In this document: piece after piece, positions 1 to 11,089 of the stretch
Position numbering within the stretch: the first letter of the stretch is position 1
Layout: each line of letters starts with the position of its first letter
Assembly (NCBI GenBank): GCA_012845835.1
Contig: JABAKD010000024.1
Span: 5,698,109 to 5,762,108 of the forward strand
Length of the DNA stretch: 64,000 nucleotides
Origin: Undaria pinnatifida
Lineage: Eukaryota > Sar > Phaeophyceae > Laminariales > Alariaceae
Reading direction: 5' to 3'
Position numbers and translations under genes: made by a program
Notes under the pieces: model-generated
Told to the model about the DNA's origin: nothing
Databases searched by the model: none
Seen by the model: the letters and a program-made list of their open reading frames with translations, nothing else

Positions 1-76
1 CTGGCAGCGTAGACAGGCACAATCAGAGAGCTGACGTCTTCATGCGATAGAAATGAAGCAGCTCGCCGTCGTAGGG

Positions 77-88
77 GGGGGGGGGTGT
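77..88. repeat. G homopolymer run
   Basis: A run of about a dozen G residues sits in otherwise unassigned sequence. It is the first of several long G or C runs in the window (also near 6840, 36380, 53505 and 56570). No gene is recognised in the flanking 0-1.3 kb. Confidence 0.8.
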
Positions 89-199
89 GAAGAGCCTGCT
101 AAGCGACCCTGGGTTCGAGTTACATCTAGAAAGGGACAACAAAGAGGAAAAGTGGGAAGGTAAAAGATAAGGGACGAGCCATAAAAAACAAGCAAGAAC

Positions 200-1300
200 A
201 ATGTAGCACAACATTTTTTTGAGTTTCGTACGACTATAAAAGTACGTCGCCTGCGGTCTAGTGTCGTGGGATCATCACCTTACAACATAGGGCGCTTCGT
301 TCTCCGGATGACGAGGACATTCACGACTACGGCAGTCTCACCTGGTGCTGCTTGATTTCAAGCAGGACCTTTTCTCCTGGCTCAGCGCTCCTTTCCTTTT
401 TGTTTAAAGACGATGCCCTCAGGGTTCGAAACAGCCACTAATACAACCACTGCAGCACCCGAACAGCCTTGACGCAAATGGGAAGAGGTATACACACAGG
501 AAGTAGTTGCTTATCAAGTGCGAAGTATACTGGCAATGCACTATTAACAATAACGTAGTATGTATAGTATTAATAGTAGAACAACTGCTGTTGACAGCAG
601 ATTCCAACCAGTTGCATATAATATGTATACGAATCATATATAGTCTATATGGTAAAAAAATGAACACATCGACTGTAGAGTATAGACTACGTAAACGACG
701 TACGACAGTAGTATCAATACGACTCTACGGTATTACATAACGTCTGGGTAGTGCAAATAGTACTACGACAGCAGTAATAAACTGTGTAGCAGAAGTGTTG
801 CGTGAGGTAAATCGCTGAAAAACAAAGAATATTGAGAGATTGGTCCCAACAACTGAACAGTTGTTCCGCCAGGAGAGTTACCGGTATCTGTACATGTACT
901 CAGTACTTTCCATGGCCCGGCGACAACGAAGGTAGATGCGGGGAAAACTACAAGCATCTTACTCGGAGTATTACATATGAAACGACGCATTATAACGGCG
1001 GATGCAGTGTGGAAGGAGGAAGCGCCTTGATTTCTTCCATCTCTATATCCTCAATAAGAACACGGGTGGGGGTTGATCGGCATTACTTGTACCTAGCATT
1101 GTTACGCCACACATTTAATAATACCTGGAGCTATGAGTCGGCGCGACTTAAGTCGCCGACTGGTCATGAGTCGGATTATTGGTAAGTCGTGAAACGGAGG
1201 TGCCGAATTTCTTCTTGTTGGGTTTCACTAACTGTGGGAAGGGTTTGTAATGCGAGGTATAGCTTTTAACGTGAATTACTGAGGGCTGCGAATACCCCTC
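200..1300. other. no recognisable gene
   Basis: This stretch contains AT-rich sequence (about 500-780) and mixed sequence. Reading frames are short and none resembles a known family. I see no convincing repeat, RNA gene or splice pair here. Confidence 0.5.
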
Positions 1301-1359
1301 ACATGACCCGTGACACCTGCAGCGTACAGCGGGAGATCCACATACACACGCACGCATAC

Positions 1360-1542
1360 ATGACGGAATGGCCCATCTCTCTGGACGGTGCCGGCGGCGT
1401 CAGCTCTGGCGCACCGAATGCCAAAGCCGAAGGCGGAGATCCCGTCGGCGACGTTGTGGCCATCATCGGCCCGCGGACCACTTTGGAGTCATCCCACGGT
1501 GGGGGTTGCACTTTCTGCGACAAAACGTCTCTGGGCGATTGA
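1360..1542 (+). pseudogene. coding-like relic, unknown
   Basis: A 60-codon frame begins with an ATG at 1360 and ends at TGA. Its third codon positions are strongly G/C, unlike the flanks, which suggests it was once translated. The residues include a Gly/Ser/Ala-rich stretch, a hydrophobic VVAIIG motif and a Cys-x2-Cys pair (CTFC) near the C-terminus that could be half of a zinc site. It does not match a family I can name. It lies 0.2-0.6 kb upstream of a second coding-like relic on the same strand, so both may be pieces of one decayed retroelement ORF1. Confidence 0.3.
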
Positions 1543-1699
1543 GGCCCTCATGTGAGGAACTGCCGGCCAATGGAGTAATTTCACGAGCACATTATATTTT
1601 TGGACTAAGGCTATAGAGAAGCTTGGTCGGGTTGTCCGAACGAATGCATTCGAAGAAAATTTTCGGGTGAGATATTGAGTTCCTCACCTGAGGAGGTCA

Positions 1700-2146
1700 G
1701 GGACTTTCGGCGTCAACCCTATTGTGGGATGGCTCCTTGGCGAGAGCACGAAACGGTGCTCTACCGCGTGAAGCATGATGATCAGAGAGGCCCAGCAAGC
1801 CGCTCAGATCCAACAACACGCTGTGGAAAGTTTCCATGGTCTACCTGAAGGACTCGCTCCCTGGAACTGCCGTGTTCAAGCTTCGCGAGGCGAACCGTGA
1901 ATTCCCCGATGCCAAAGGACAGGTTCGGGCCCCCTTACCTATTTGATCCAGCATCTAGACACGTGGAGGAAAGGGCATCGCGAAGTTCTGAAAGAGCATG
2001 AGGCGCGTGGGGCGGGGGGCAAGGGCGCAGGCAGTGACGGGGCCTCGATGGGGAAATACGCGGAAAGCGTCATTGCTTGCATGGACGGCGTGAAGCCATT
2101 CATTCATGAGCAGGTTGGTTCGGTTCATCATCCACAGCTCTAATAA
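1700..2146 (+). pseudogene. gag-like relic, frameshifted
   Basis: Three plus-strand frames each carry part of what reads as one protein. One has VGWLLGE near 1720, another LPGTAVFKLREANREFP near 1860, and the last (1943-2143) has HLDTWRKGHREVLKEHEARG and ends GSVHHPQL followed by two stops. The 66-residue terminal piece is charged and probably helical. The arrangement resembles the N-terminal structural protein of a retroelement that has picked up at least two frameshifts. I cannot assign the family, and no polymerase follows within this region. Confidence 0.3.
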
Positions 2147-2249
2147 TCGATGGTTTAGGACTTACCTGCGGTCGTCATCGACGACCGCATTTCGCGCAAT
2201 GCTAGGAGGGAGATATATTGTAATACAATGGAGTCACGGAAGAGTCGCA

Positions 2250-3400
2250 GATACTTTCTTCTGCGAATAATTTTTGCTCTATCATATCTTGGTGATGAGT
2301 TCGCTTTTTCGCTCGTATTCCCGCCATGTCGTATTGCGACTCGAAGAGTTTCTGTGACGTTCCTCTAGTCCGGGGTGTAGATTTACCGGGTATACACGGG
2401 TTTTTATTTTTCGTGCTTGGTGCATATCTTGGGCAAACTCCAGCTTTGTTGTTTTTTCGTCTGAAACGTCTGTCAATCTAGGTAAAATCTTTTTAGCGCT
2501 TTTCCTGGGTAAAATGAAGCCAAACAGCATTTTGTTTGCTCTCAGACAGCACCTTTGGCGGGCTGCTCCGGAGGCGCCCCCGGCGGGCCTTCCAGGGGCT
2601 CTGCCAATGGGAACACCTTGGCCGAGGAGTTTCTTTGCTCGCTTCGCTCGCCTGACTTTAGTCGGCAAGTCGACTGTCTTCGTAGCATGTATCGTCATAA
2701 ACCTGTTAGATGTTGCTAAAATCGCAATATAGGCTGCATAGGGTCACCCTGAAAATATATCGATTGGTACCGCTGTTCGAGGGTCTATTGCAATGGTCAT
2801 TATTCTTCTTGTACGTACCGGATTCTGAGAGTCTTCGTCTTTGAGGCTAGCGCGGCGCACACGCGCATAGCCCCCATGTGGTCATACCACATCTGCATCT
2901 TTGCTCATTATCAACTTTCGTCTGCTGAGCAAAGCAAATCAATCAATCGACATCGGCTTGGAGTCACCACCCGACATGTTTCCTTCCTCATCTAAAGCTC
3001 TTCTTCTAGACTAGTCTATAGGTATACTGACCGTGACCTGCGTTTGCCTGAAGTTATATAAGCTGTGTCTTCACCTTGTCCTACGAAAGCGAGACTACGA
3101 GCTGCGCCAGCTACGAACTTATACTCGACATGTGCCATCTCATATATAGTCTAACGTTATATTAAAAGTTATGAGCCTCGATGTGTGTGAGCTTTTTTTA
3201 GGAAAGAGATGAATGTTGAGGTTGGCTTGCGGGTGTACACGAAGGCCGGAGATGTCGCCAGTGGCGTTTGGTCGTTCTGTGTTGATTCCGCAGCTCCTTT
3301 CTCGCGGTTTGCCCGCCGATGTTCTGTTGCTGTTGTGAGCGTGTGAACCTCCTCAGGAGGACTGACCATCGGTCTCGTTGTTGAGCTCGACGCCAAGGCG
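2250..3400. other. no recognisable gene
   Basis: A 138-codon minus-strand open frame (2282-2698) rich in Lys/Arg exists but has no recognisable motif. The plus-strand frame opposite is equally uninformative. I treat the stretch as unassigned. Confidence 0.4.
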
Positions 3401-3610
3401 AGGCTCGAACGTAGCTGGTGCGAACCCAGGTGAAATTAACATTGTCGATCCGTCGTCTGTCTGGTAAACTGATGATCCGGTGGTCCCAGATGGCAATGAT
3501 CTAGCGACTCCAATGGTCCCCTTGTGATGCTTGTTGATGCAGCTGGTTCTCCGGTGATGCAAGTTGAGGTTGATCAAGTGATTGCCACGGCAATGGCTTT
3601 GATGTGCGAT

Positions 3611-3742
3611 GATGATCCAGGTGGCGTTGCTCCGAAGGTGACATGCAAATATTTTTTGGTGCTTGAAGCTCCAGTGATGATTCCGATGATGATCCAGATG
3701 ACGTTGGTCCGAAGATCCCATGCGAAAATGCTTGGTCGATAC
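3611..3742 (+). repeat. short tandem duplication
   Basis: Two imperfect copies of a roughly 50-bp segment lie about 80 bp apart: 3611-3660 and 3690-3742. Each runs from GATGATCCAG through GTCCGAAG or CTCCGAAG to a TTGGT-like end. The surrounding 3500-3760 is rich in GATGAT triplets. No protein is recognised in any frame. Confidence 0.6.
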
Positions 3743-4239
3743 TAGTGATTCAAGGCGATGCTGACCCGTAAAGTGCATGGCATCTTGGTGTGTGGTCGGT
3801 GATCGATATCATCCGGTTTCCCTCGTCCGAGATCCGACACGGGTCTCTCTCAGTGTAGGTGAAATTCACCCACGTATACGGTGTTTTGTGGCTTTGTCTC
3901 CGATGCTCCTGTCGCGTGCGTGTTATCGAAAGTATCCTCGGCTCTTGGATTTGTTCTTGGACAGGAAGTGTCGTGATGCGGTACATTCGGTGCGACCGCA
4001 GTCGTAGTAGAAAGTACGTTCCCGGGCGAAATTTAAGGTGTAGCTCTTGACAAGGATACTTCAGTTAATTGAGGTAGTTCTTCTCCAGGCCTTGATGAGT
4101 ATTCTCCGACCTCTGGTGGTGATAACGCTTCCGCTTCTGACGAGGATACTCCAGTTCCCGTCGATGACGCTCTGGTTGTTATCGATGACAATATATGTCC
4201 CAGAAGGTTGTTCTCGTAACATAGTTAAGCATGACCTAG

Positions 4240-7200
4240 ACAAGCGAACAAATGCGCTCCGTGTCAGGGACAGTGTCTTCTATGGGCTTGTTGTTCATGT
4301 TTTGCGCACGTAGGCGTTCAGCCTTCGTGACGGTAGCCTCTTCCGACCTGTTGTTTCTACCTGCTTGTTGTTACCCCTCAGGTATTCTAGCAACATGTGT
4401 TTGCTCTAAACAAAACCTTTTCCAGTCTCGTTCGACAAGAAATAAGAGCTCTACATTCAGGCCGTAGCTAGTACCACCGAGAGTTGCCTCTATACCACTG
4501 TTGCTCAACGTGACTCGCTTTACCTCAACCTGGGTTGAAAATGTGGAGTAGATGCATTCTACAGCAGTTGTAAAGTTTGTGCTCCTAAACGGTCCTGACA
4601 GGGAGTGGATAATCTTGAGATATCATGTGATGGCGTTGTATATCTCTGGGTACCTCGATCACAGCTTCAGCACCGAGGTATTCTTCCACTCCAGGCGTTA
4701 CGGGGACTTGCGCTGCGACCACGATCTGGATAGTGGCGACGAACGTGGGTGCAAACTTTACCCTTGTACCCAACTAACTGGACACGTACGATAAATGTGC
4801 GTCACGTTTTTTCTGAGGTTCCTCAACTTGGGAGATTCAGACCTCTCCCACAAAATGATTTTGATCAAAAATGATGCTGTTACTGAATGGAAAATCTCGG
4901 GCCCTAGGGACGCAACGAGAACTAAACAATCAAACGTCCTGTTTCGGGTTGAGGAGCCCCTTTATTCAGAAACATTTTTGGACGAAAACTGCTACCTCTT
5001 TCGGAGCACGTTTTACTGTACTTACTTTAACTGAAGTACTGCGGTGTTTACTTTTTATTCCACAGTACGGTATTTGCGTTTGACAGATAGAAGTGCTAAT
5101 GTAGACCAGTCCCGTTTACCGGCGTACACGTGTTTGACCATGACAAATTTGACGACGATAAGGTTAACAGCTTCTCCGACACATCGATTGACACGCACCG
5201 TGGTCTGCATGGGTGGTGTTTGAGAACACGGTTTTCGCTTCAGACGGGAGCGGGCGTCGTTGCGGAGGAGTATACGGTGGGAGAATGTGAGGCGGGGGCG
5301 GGGCGGGTAATGCGTGAACGCCTCCATACCGTTGCATTTGCCTATATATGAAGGCTTTTCGTTTACATTGTTGAGGCGGCATATTATTGTTGAGGTCGAA
5401 GCAAAATGAGGACGCTGGGAGAGTTTAGTATTTGTATGTTCACGCCGTGGCCTTGTGTGGCTTTTGGTTTTGTGGTTGTCACGAGGCTTTCTTCGTGTTG
5501 ACTAAGACGCAATTGGTGGACGCTGGGAGGAGGCTGTGTACTCATGTTCATGCCACTATGACCTAGACGGGACTGGTGTTTAGTCGTCCAGATGCAGTCG
5601 GTGCTTTCGTCGTTGTGGTTAAGTTAGCAGTGGGCTTCTGGCGGTGTCACAGTTGCGGCTTGTCCCCGGCGCAAGGGTTCCCGTTATTTGTCCCTAATTG
5701 GATGACATCCCATTGGATGGTATATTTCTCCATTGTGTAGACCGGCGCTCGCGTGGTGGTAGTTGTAGTGATGGTCGATTAAACGGCCGTCGTTTCGGGG
5801 GCGAGTGTGTGTGGTATTGGGTGCATGCCTCTATGCCATATCCTTCACTAGTGTTTAAAGTGGTTGTTTCCCGGCGCTGCGTTAAGTTTGCGTATTGGGA
5901 GAGGCCGGGAGATGTATGTGCATATCAACTGCGGAACTCTGGGGGCGAGAAGGGGTCGTGGTTCCATCATTGCGCCGTGACCTTGATTGGCAGTTTTAAA
6001 TTTTAGGTTCAAGGTCCGTCGAAACTGTTCGTGGGAGCGTCAAAAGCGCGTGATGGGGGCATGTAGGGCGTTATTTTTTGTCGTTGATGCCACAATGTCG
6101 AGCCTGGATTGCCCTATTAATCTACCGACTCGGTCGGCGATCGCGCGTTGGGGATGGTTCATGGTGGCGTGGGGGTTATAGCTGACGCCGCCTGGCAGTA
6201 GCCTGCAGTAATCTTCATTGGCAAACATATGCACATGGGTCGCTATCGTTGCCTTCCCTCGCGTTTCTTCCGGTCAATGTCGTCGGCGCGTGCGTGTTGG
6301 TGGTTGAATAAACGGTGTCTACGCCAAATACTTTGTTGGGGGTTTATTTTTGTTGTTATAGTGGCTTGCGTGACGGTAACGTAGACGTAGGTGGTCGCCT
6401 CTGGGAGGGGCATTTGTTGTTATTGTGTTCGTGATACAACAACATAAGAAGGACTGTCCTTTCGCAGTCCAGCTGTCGTCGGCGTTAGCGTCGTGACCAA
6501 TAAGGGAGCAAGAATCGTAGGGGGCGGGGGGTGATGAGAAATAGGTATCGTCTAGATACTTGTTAAATATGCCGTAGCCTTCGTTGATGTTGTATTCTTC
6601 TCCCGGCGACCTTTAAGTTGATTACGGTAAGACAGGTATGTGGCGGACGATGGGTGGTGGTAAGTTGTTTCGCACGAAACTTCCGTTCACCTTTGCAATT
6701 CTCTGTCCATTGGATAAACATTGCCGCAGGGGGGGTTAAATGCGTTGCCACGCCTTTACAAGCAACAACGGGAAATTGGAGCGCTTTTAACCTTTGCTGT
6801 TGCTGCCATTTCTCATGCTTGAGTTCGGTTGCGCCTGGTGGGGGGGGGGGGGGGGGGGAGTTACTCGATATACGTTCATGGCCGTAATCGTATGAACATA
6901 TGAGAGGGAGAGGGGTTAGAATGTCCTTGCATAAAAGACGTATCCTTGTCTGGCGGTTTACCCTGTTGTGGCAGGCGGCACGTGCGTCTGTGTGAAAGGA
7001 GGGGGGTGGTGTGTGTATATAACGTTTATAACCTACACTTCATCGACACGGATTGGTGCCTTATACCTGGATGGCGGAGCAACCGCTCGTTTCGCGTGAT
7101 TGAGAACAGGGAGCGCCTCCGTATTTTTGTCGTAGTTGTAGTTGTTCATGCATACACGCCGAAGCCTTGGACTGGGCCGTGATAGATTGTTACGGTTGAG

Positions 7201-7900
7201 GTTTAGGGTTCATCTTGTTAAATGCACGGTGGTGGTTCGGTTGCAGAATACGCTTGCGTGGTGTTCGTTAACGTAACAGTGGGGGGAGCGGCAGATGCCG
7301 TCGTGTTCTGGCCTCCATGACGTCGGAATATCTGTTGCTCTGTAGCTGTCGTTACGTCATCGTGTCATCCGGACACATTATTCGCGGACGCCGGGTTGAC
7401 ACTCTATTTTGAATTTTTGCACCTCAATGACACACCGTGTACACTGGCGCGCTCTCGTATTCCCTGAGTAGGCTCCGCAAGGTCGGGGCGGCGTCGATTG
7501 GGAATCTACTGGTCGCTGCCAGACTAAAGTGTTGTCCTCTTCTTGCGGTCGGCGCGTGCGTGTTGGGGACAGAGGAGGTATCCTTGGGCTTGTTAGCGAA
7601 CCCTACAGGAACGAGCGTCCTTAAGCTTGTTGGAGGGATTTTTATTCCGCGTGGGTTACAGCAGGGGGTTGCTTGCAGACTGTAACGCACTTCGCGTTGG
7701 CGTCGCACTCAAGAAGATGTCAGAAACATGTTTTCGCGGAGGCGGGGAGGGGGCGGGGGAGGCGGCTGACCGATCAGTGCCGATATAGGTTAGAAATATC
7801 AACTTCCTTCTCTTTTTCTTCAACGGAGGAGTGTGTGCCAAGCGAACGGAGTGCAGGGGCGTGCACCGATGGGTAAAAGAAAGCTGGTATTGGATATTAA
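4240..7900. other. no recognisable gene
   Basis: Long, mostly G/T-biased plus-strand sequence with only short unassigned frames. It contains a long G run at about 6839-6859. I see no family motif, tandem array or inverted repeat worth naming. Confidence 0.45.
6839..6859. repeat. long G homopolymer
   Basis: About 20 consecutive G residues. Such runs recur in this window, mostly in transposon-derived or unassigned DNA. The length may be unreliable in an assembly. Confidence 0.85.
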
Positions 7901-7921
7901 TTGAAGTGATAATGATATAGA

Positions 7922-8125
7922 TAACATTTTAAAGCATGATTAACGGGCATCTACACCACCAATGCTTGTAATCACCGTCCAATATGTTGCATCAATCTTG
8001 CTCGATGAAATCGATTTCGATTAAATCGAATCAGACATGCTTCCATGATTTGAGATCCGATAATGAAACGTCTGACGCATTGTCGCATCACCGGACCAAA
8101 AGCGAGAGAAATTGAAGGAACGATA
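7922..8125 (+). repeat. dispersed repeat, copy 1
   Basis: Two blocks here recur at 22.5-22.9 kb. Block 7922-7992 contains CATGATTAACGGGCATCTAC and matches 22838-22916. Block 8005-8125 contains AATCGAATCAGACATGCTTC and matches 22505-22615. The blocks are in the opposite order at the second site, where copies are tandem. It is probably a fragment of a transposable element or its long terminal repeat. A short AT microsatellite follows at about 8126-8144. Confidence 0.7.
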
Positions 8126-8195
8126 TAAATATATATATATATATTTGTTCGCTTATCACATATGCACATCCTTACGTCTGCGGATATCTCCCGCC

Positions 8196-8375
8196 TCTGA
8201 CCGCCTTTCCGCGCGGTTTCTTCGCTGAGGCGTGCCCCCGCCTCGCCTGCAACCACCGGCTCAGCTGATCCGCCCGCTCGGCGCCGTAGCGCGCGCGCGA
8301 GGCCTCGACGTCGAGATCTACGACGAGATCTCCGAAAAATCGTGCCCTGTGAGACGTTTGGTGCGTAGTCTGCAC
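8196..8375. repeat. dispersed GC-rich repeat, copy 1
   Basis: About 180 bp matches 62497-62685, sharing the core TTTCTTCGCTGAGGCGTGCC. On the minus strand both copies encode the same peptide core, LQARRGHASAKKP followed by R/H and GK. This suggests the repeat once carried a minus-strand coding sequence. The protein family is not recognised. Confidence 0.7.
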
Positions 8376-8540
8376 ACAGGGCTAATGTCTTCGCGCTATT
8401 TCTTCGGTACGTGTTCTCTGACCTCCGACACACGGGGGGGGGTCGATTACCTGGCCGGCGTCGATATTGTAAAGGCCACTAAGCGAGGTTTGTGCTAGAA
8501 TCTGGGGAAGAAAAGTTCGTAATCCCCGAGAACACATGCC

Positions 8541-8960
8541 ACCCAGGCGTAGTGGAGAACTGTGAACTCTCAATATTTTTGAACCCCCGTAGTCTACAGC
8601 AGCACGTATACATGTACATGATGTACAGCAGTAGCTGAAGCTATGATGAGCCTGCAGCATCACGAAGCTACAAATAAATGGTATATGCACAGCAGCATCG
8701 CGAAGCTTCAAATGGTATATGCACAGCAGAATCACGAAGCTACAAATGGTATATGCACAGCACCAGCTAGGCGTCGTGGAGAACTGCGAACTCTCAATAT
8801 TTTTGAGCCCCCGGTAGTCTACAGCAGCACGTACATGTACATGATGTACAGCAGCAGTAGCTGAAGCTATGATGAGCCTGCAGCATGACGAAGCTACAAA
8901 TGGTATATGCACAGCAGCATCACGAAGCTACAAATGGTATATGCACAGCAGCAGCTGTGG
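8541..8960 (+). repeat. duplicated block with 34-bp minisatellite
   Basis: A block beginning GGAGAACTG and running through CTCAATATTTTTGA to CCTGCAGCAT appears twice (about 8541-8665 and 8763-8888). After each copy comes a run of a 34-bp unit containing CACGAAGCTACAAATGGTAT followed by ATGCACAGC, giving five or six units in total. The array contains GTACATGTACATGATGTAC, itself palindromic. Confidence 0.85.
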
Positions 8961-9114
8961 CCGCGCCTTCCTGCGTAGCAACGCAGAGCGTCACCCAGCT
9001 GGGGTGAACCGCCATGCTCTCCCATAATTTCCAGGCTGCCTTCTCGCATTGTTCCGCCGCACACGGGAAATCAGGAAAAATTTGTCGGCATTTTCCCTTT
9101 CCAGTATCTCCCAT
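8949..9114 (-). pseudogene. coding-like fragment cut by transposon
   Basis: On the minus strand an open segment with G/C-rich third positions reads through Cys-rich sequence including CRQIFPDFPCAAEQC and ends before the minisatellite. It stops being coding-like exactly where the 9116-10140 inverted-repeat element begins, so the insertion may have split an older coding region. No family is recognised and no continuation was found on the far side of the element. Confidence 0.25.
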
Positions 9115-9115
9115 A

Positions 9116-10140
9116 CAGTAGGTGGCCCTGTATAGTGGCATATAGTGGCAGGACAGAATTGTGCCACTATTCAGGGCAGTGCCACTATTCGATATAGTGG
9201 CACTATTGCCACTATTAGACAGTCTATAGTGGCAATAGTGCCACTATATCGAATAAAGAGCTTCGATGTTCACGCTGTACACTGATTATACGCTGTTGTG
9301 TACAGGAAAAGCCGTGCATACTGTTCCACTACTCGTGGTTGATTTGTGTGCAGCAGTATCCGCATGAAACACATGAAATGACCGTTGATTATCCAACGGT
9401 TACCGAGCCTTCTGTGGTCAAGACCTGTTTCTTCTGCGCAGGCAGACCACAGGAACCACGTCCAAACGCATTGTATGATAGGTGGCACATCAATATTTTT
9501 TGTCCGGCGGGCAGTGTAACATGGGGTTCAACATTCAACACTACGTGTAGAACGCATGAAAACAGCAACGTAGAGACGCGAAACTAACTGAAACAGCCAG
9601 TATAGAAAATTCAAACACCCCCACCTCGGCGCATCAACCCAACCACCACGAAGCTCTGCAACTGCTGTAGGCTTTAGCCGACTGATTGCACTACGAGTTG
9701 GTAAGCACTCTAATGTCCAACTGCTGTGCCGGTCTAGCGAATGTAGCTGCTAAGAATGCCATTTTCGCCTTGCGGAGAAAGTGCCCGGCGTCACCAACGC
9801 CACACGACTCTGCGTATTGTTCTAGAGGACCAAACAATTCTCTCCCAGTGGTTTGTTTGGGAGTTTACACAGTTCTAGGTCCGCGCAGGCTGGCATGATA
9901 CGTGTGGCGCCCACCGCTGAGAGTGTGTGTGGGCAGGTGTGGTACAGCAGTAGTGGGGGCCCACTACTTGGAACTGCCACTATTGGGTGTGTGTGACGCC
10001 CAAAATGCCACTATTGAGGACCCCGTCGTTAATAGTGGTAAAGGGCCACTATATCGGGTTGACATTTTGCCAGGAGATTTTCATGCCACTATATAGGGCA
10101 CTTTACTGTTCAGGTTGCCACTATACAGGGCCACCTACTG
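9116..10140. mobile_element. TA-flanked TIR DNA transposon, non-autonomous
   Basis: The element begins CAGTAGGTGGCCCTGTATAG and ends with its inverted complement. The perfect terminal inverted repeat is 25 bp (9116-9140 and 10116-10140). It is flanked on both sides by TA (9114-9115 and 10141-10142), which is what duplication of a TA target would give. The octamer GCCACTAT, in either orientation, occurs about fifteen times in the two subterminal zones (9125-9260 and 9965-10135). The 1,025-bp interior has only short frames without a transposase motif, so it is probably non-autonomous. A TA target with CAGT ends suggests the Tc1/mariner-like (IS630) group, but this is inference. Confidence 0.85.
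9188..9257. repeat. near-perfect 70-bp palindrome
   Basis: Arms at 9188-9217 and 9228-9257 are exact reverse complements (30 bp). The 10-bp centre can itself pair AGAC with GTCT. The arms contain the subterminal octamer of the surrounding transposon in both orientations, so the structure is a palindrome built from smaller palindromes. It could form a cruciform or serve as a clustered transposase-binding site. Confidence 0.9.
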
Positions 10141-10216
10141 TATATGATTTAACAAACTCCGTTTAACTCTTGGCATTACTTCTTACCCTCTTAACATTTA
10201 CTATCCTGCGCTGCGA

Positions 10217-10239
10217 CCGGCGGCCATCCAGGCCGCCGG
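10217..10239. repeat. GC-rich hairpin
   Basis: CCGGCGGCC and GGCCGCCGG are exact complements separated by a 5-base loop. It lies 77 bp downstream of the inverted-repeat transposon and at the left edge of a GC3-rich coding-like relic. Function unknown. Confidence 0.75.
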
Positions 10240-10261
10240 CGTAGCCCCTTGTATTGTCTTA

Positions 10262-11089
10262 TGATTGTTCGGGTACGTCCTCGTCGACGCGCACGACACG
10301 GTCGACGACCAGGGGGCGGTCCCGGCAGACGGGGGCAGCAGCCGCTTCACCGGTGACCAAGTCAGCCCCGCGGGCAGCACCGACGGCAGTAGCCCCGCCC
10401 GAACTTTGACCAGACTGGGCTACGGCTACCCTCTCCTCCACCACCACCAGGTTCGAGGACCTGCCATGTGTAACCCAGGGCAGCCTGGGGGCGGGTACCG
10501 TGTGCGAGGCCTCCCGCGTCTAGACTGCGGATGGGACGACCTGTGATGCGGGCTCTCAAACAGAGTTGATGCTCCGGCTGAACTCTGTGGTGACCAAGTT
10601 GCCACCGGCACCAGGCATGCCCAACTTCTTGGACGTGCTGTGGCAAGCGGAGGAGATCCGCAACACAACTGTTAGTTGCGTTGCATTCCGGAACAGGCTC
10701 GCCTCCACGGGGATTGCTGAGTACGCCGTGAGGGTGTTCTTGACCAGCGGGCTGCTGAGGCAGTGCAATGGGTGCGCTGCCCTCCCCGTCCCGGCGGATT
10801 TAGCAGATTTCACCGCGTCAGCAGTGGACAGGTGAACACCGCAGCAGGGGGTGGTTGCGGGGGAAGCATCGGAAATGAGAGGAGACAGCGCGTCAGAGGT
10901 TGCGGGGGAAGTACCTAGCACCACCGAGGAGCCGTCCGTGAGCGCTGCGGGGAGGGGTCAGGTAGTGTTCCCAAGAGCACCCCCAGTAACAAGGACAACG
11001 CTGACATCGTCCACCTGCTGGCATCGATAAACGCTCGACACGAGGTGAGAAACGCGGTCTTGGGTCACACTATTCGCCGAGGGTAAACG
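10262..11089 (+). pseudogene. GC3-rich broken ORF, unknown
   Basis: Three plus-strand segments have strongly G/C third codon positions and read as one interrupted protein. They are about 10265-10546 (containing GYVLVDAHDTVDDQGAVPAD), 10566-10835 (containing PGMPNFLDVLWQAEEIRNTT) and about 11000-11085 (containing NADIVHLLASINARHEVRNA). Ordinary stops and shifts separate them. The acidic, Gly/Ser/Ala-rich start and helical middle are compatible with a retroelement gag-like protein, but no zinc knuckle, polymerase or other diagnostic motif is visible. It could equally be a host pseudogene. Confidence 0.3.

Noticed and set aside
2282-2698. 138-codon Lys/Arg-rich minus-strand frame
   Set aside because: No motif, no codon bias, and an open frame of this length can occur by chance.
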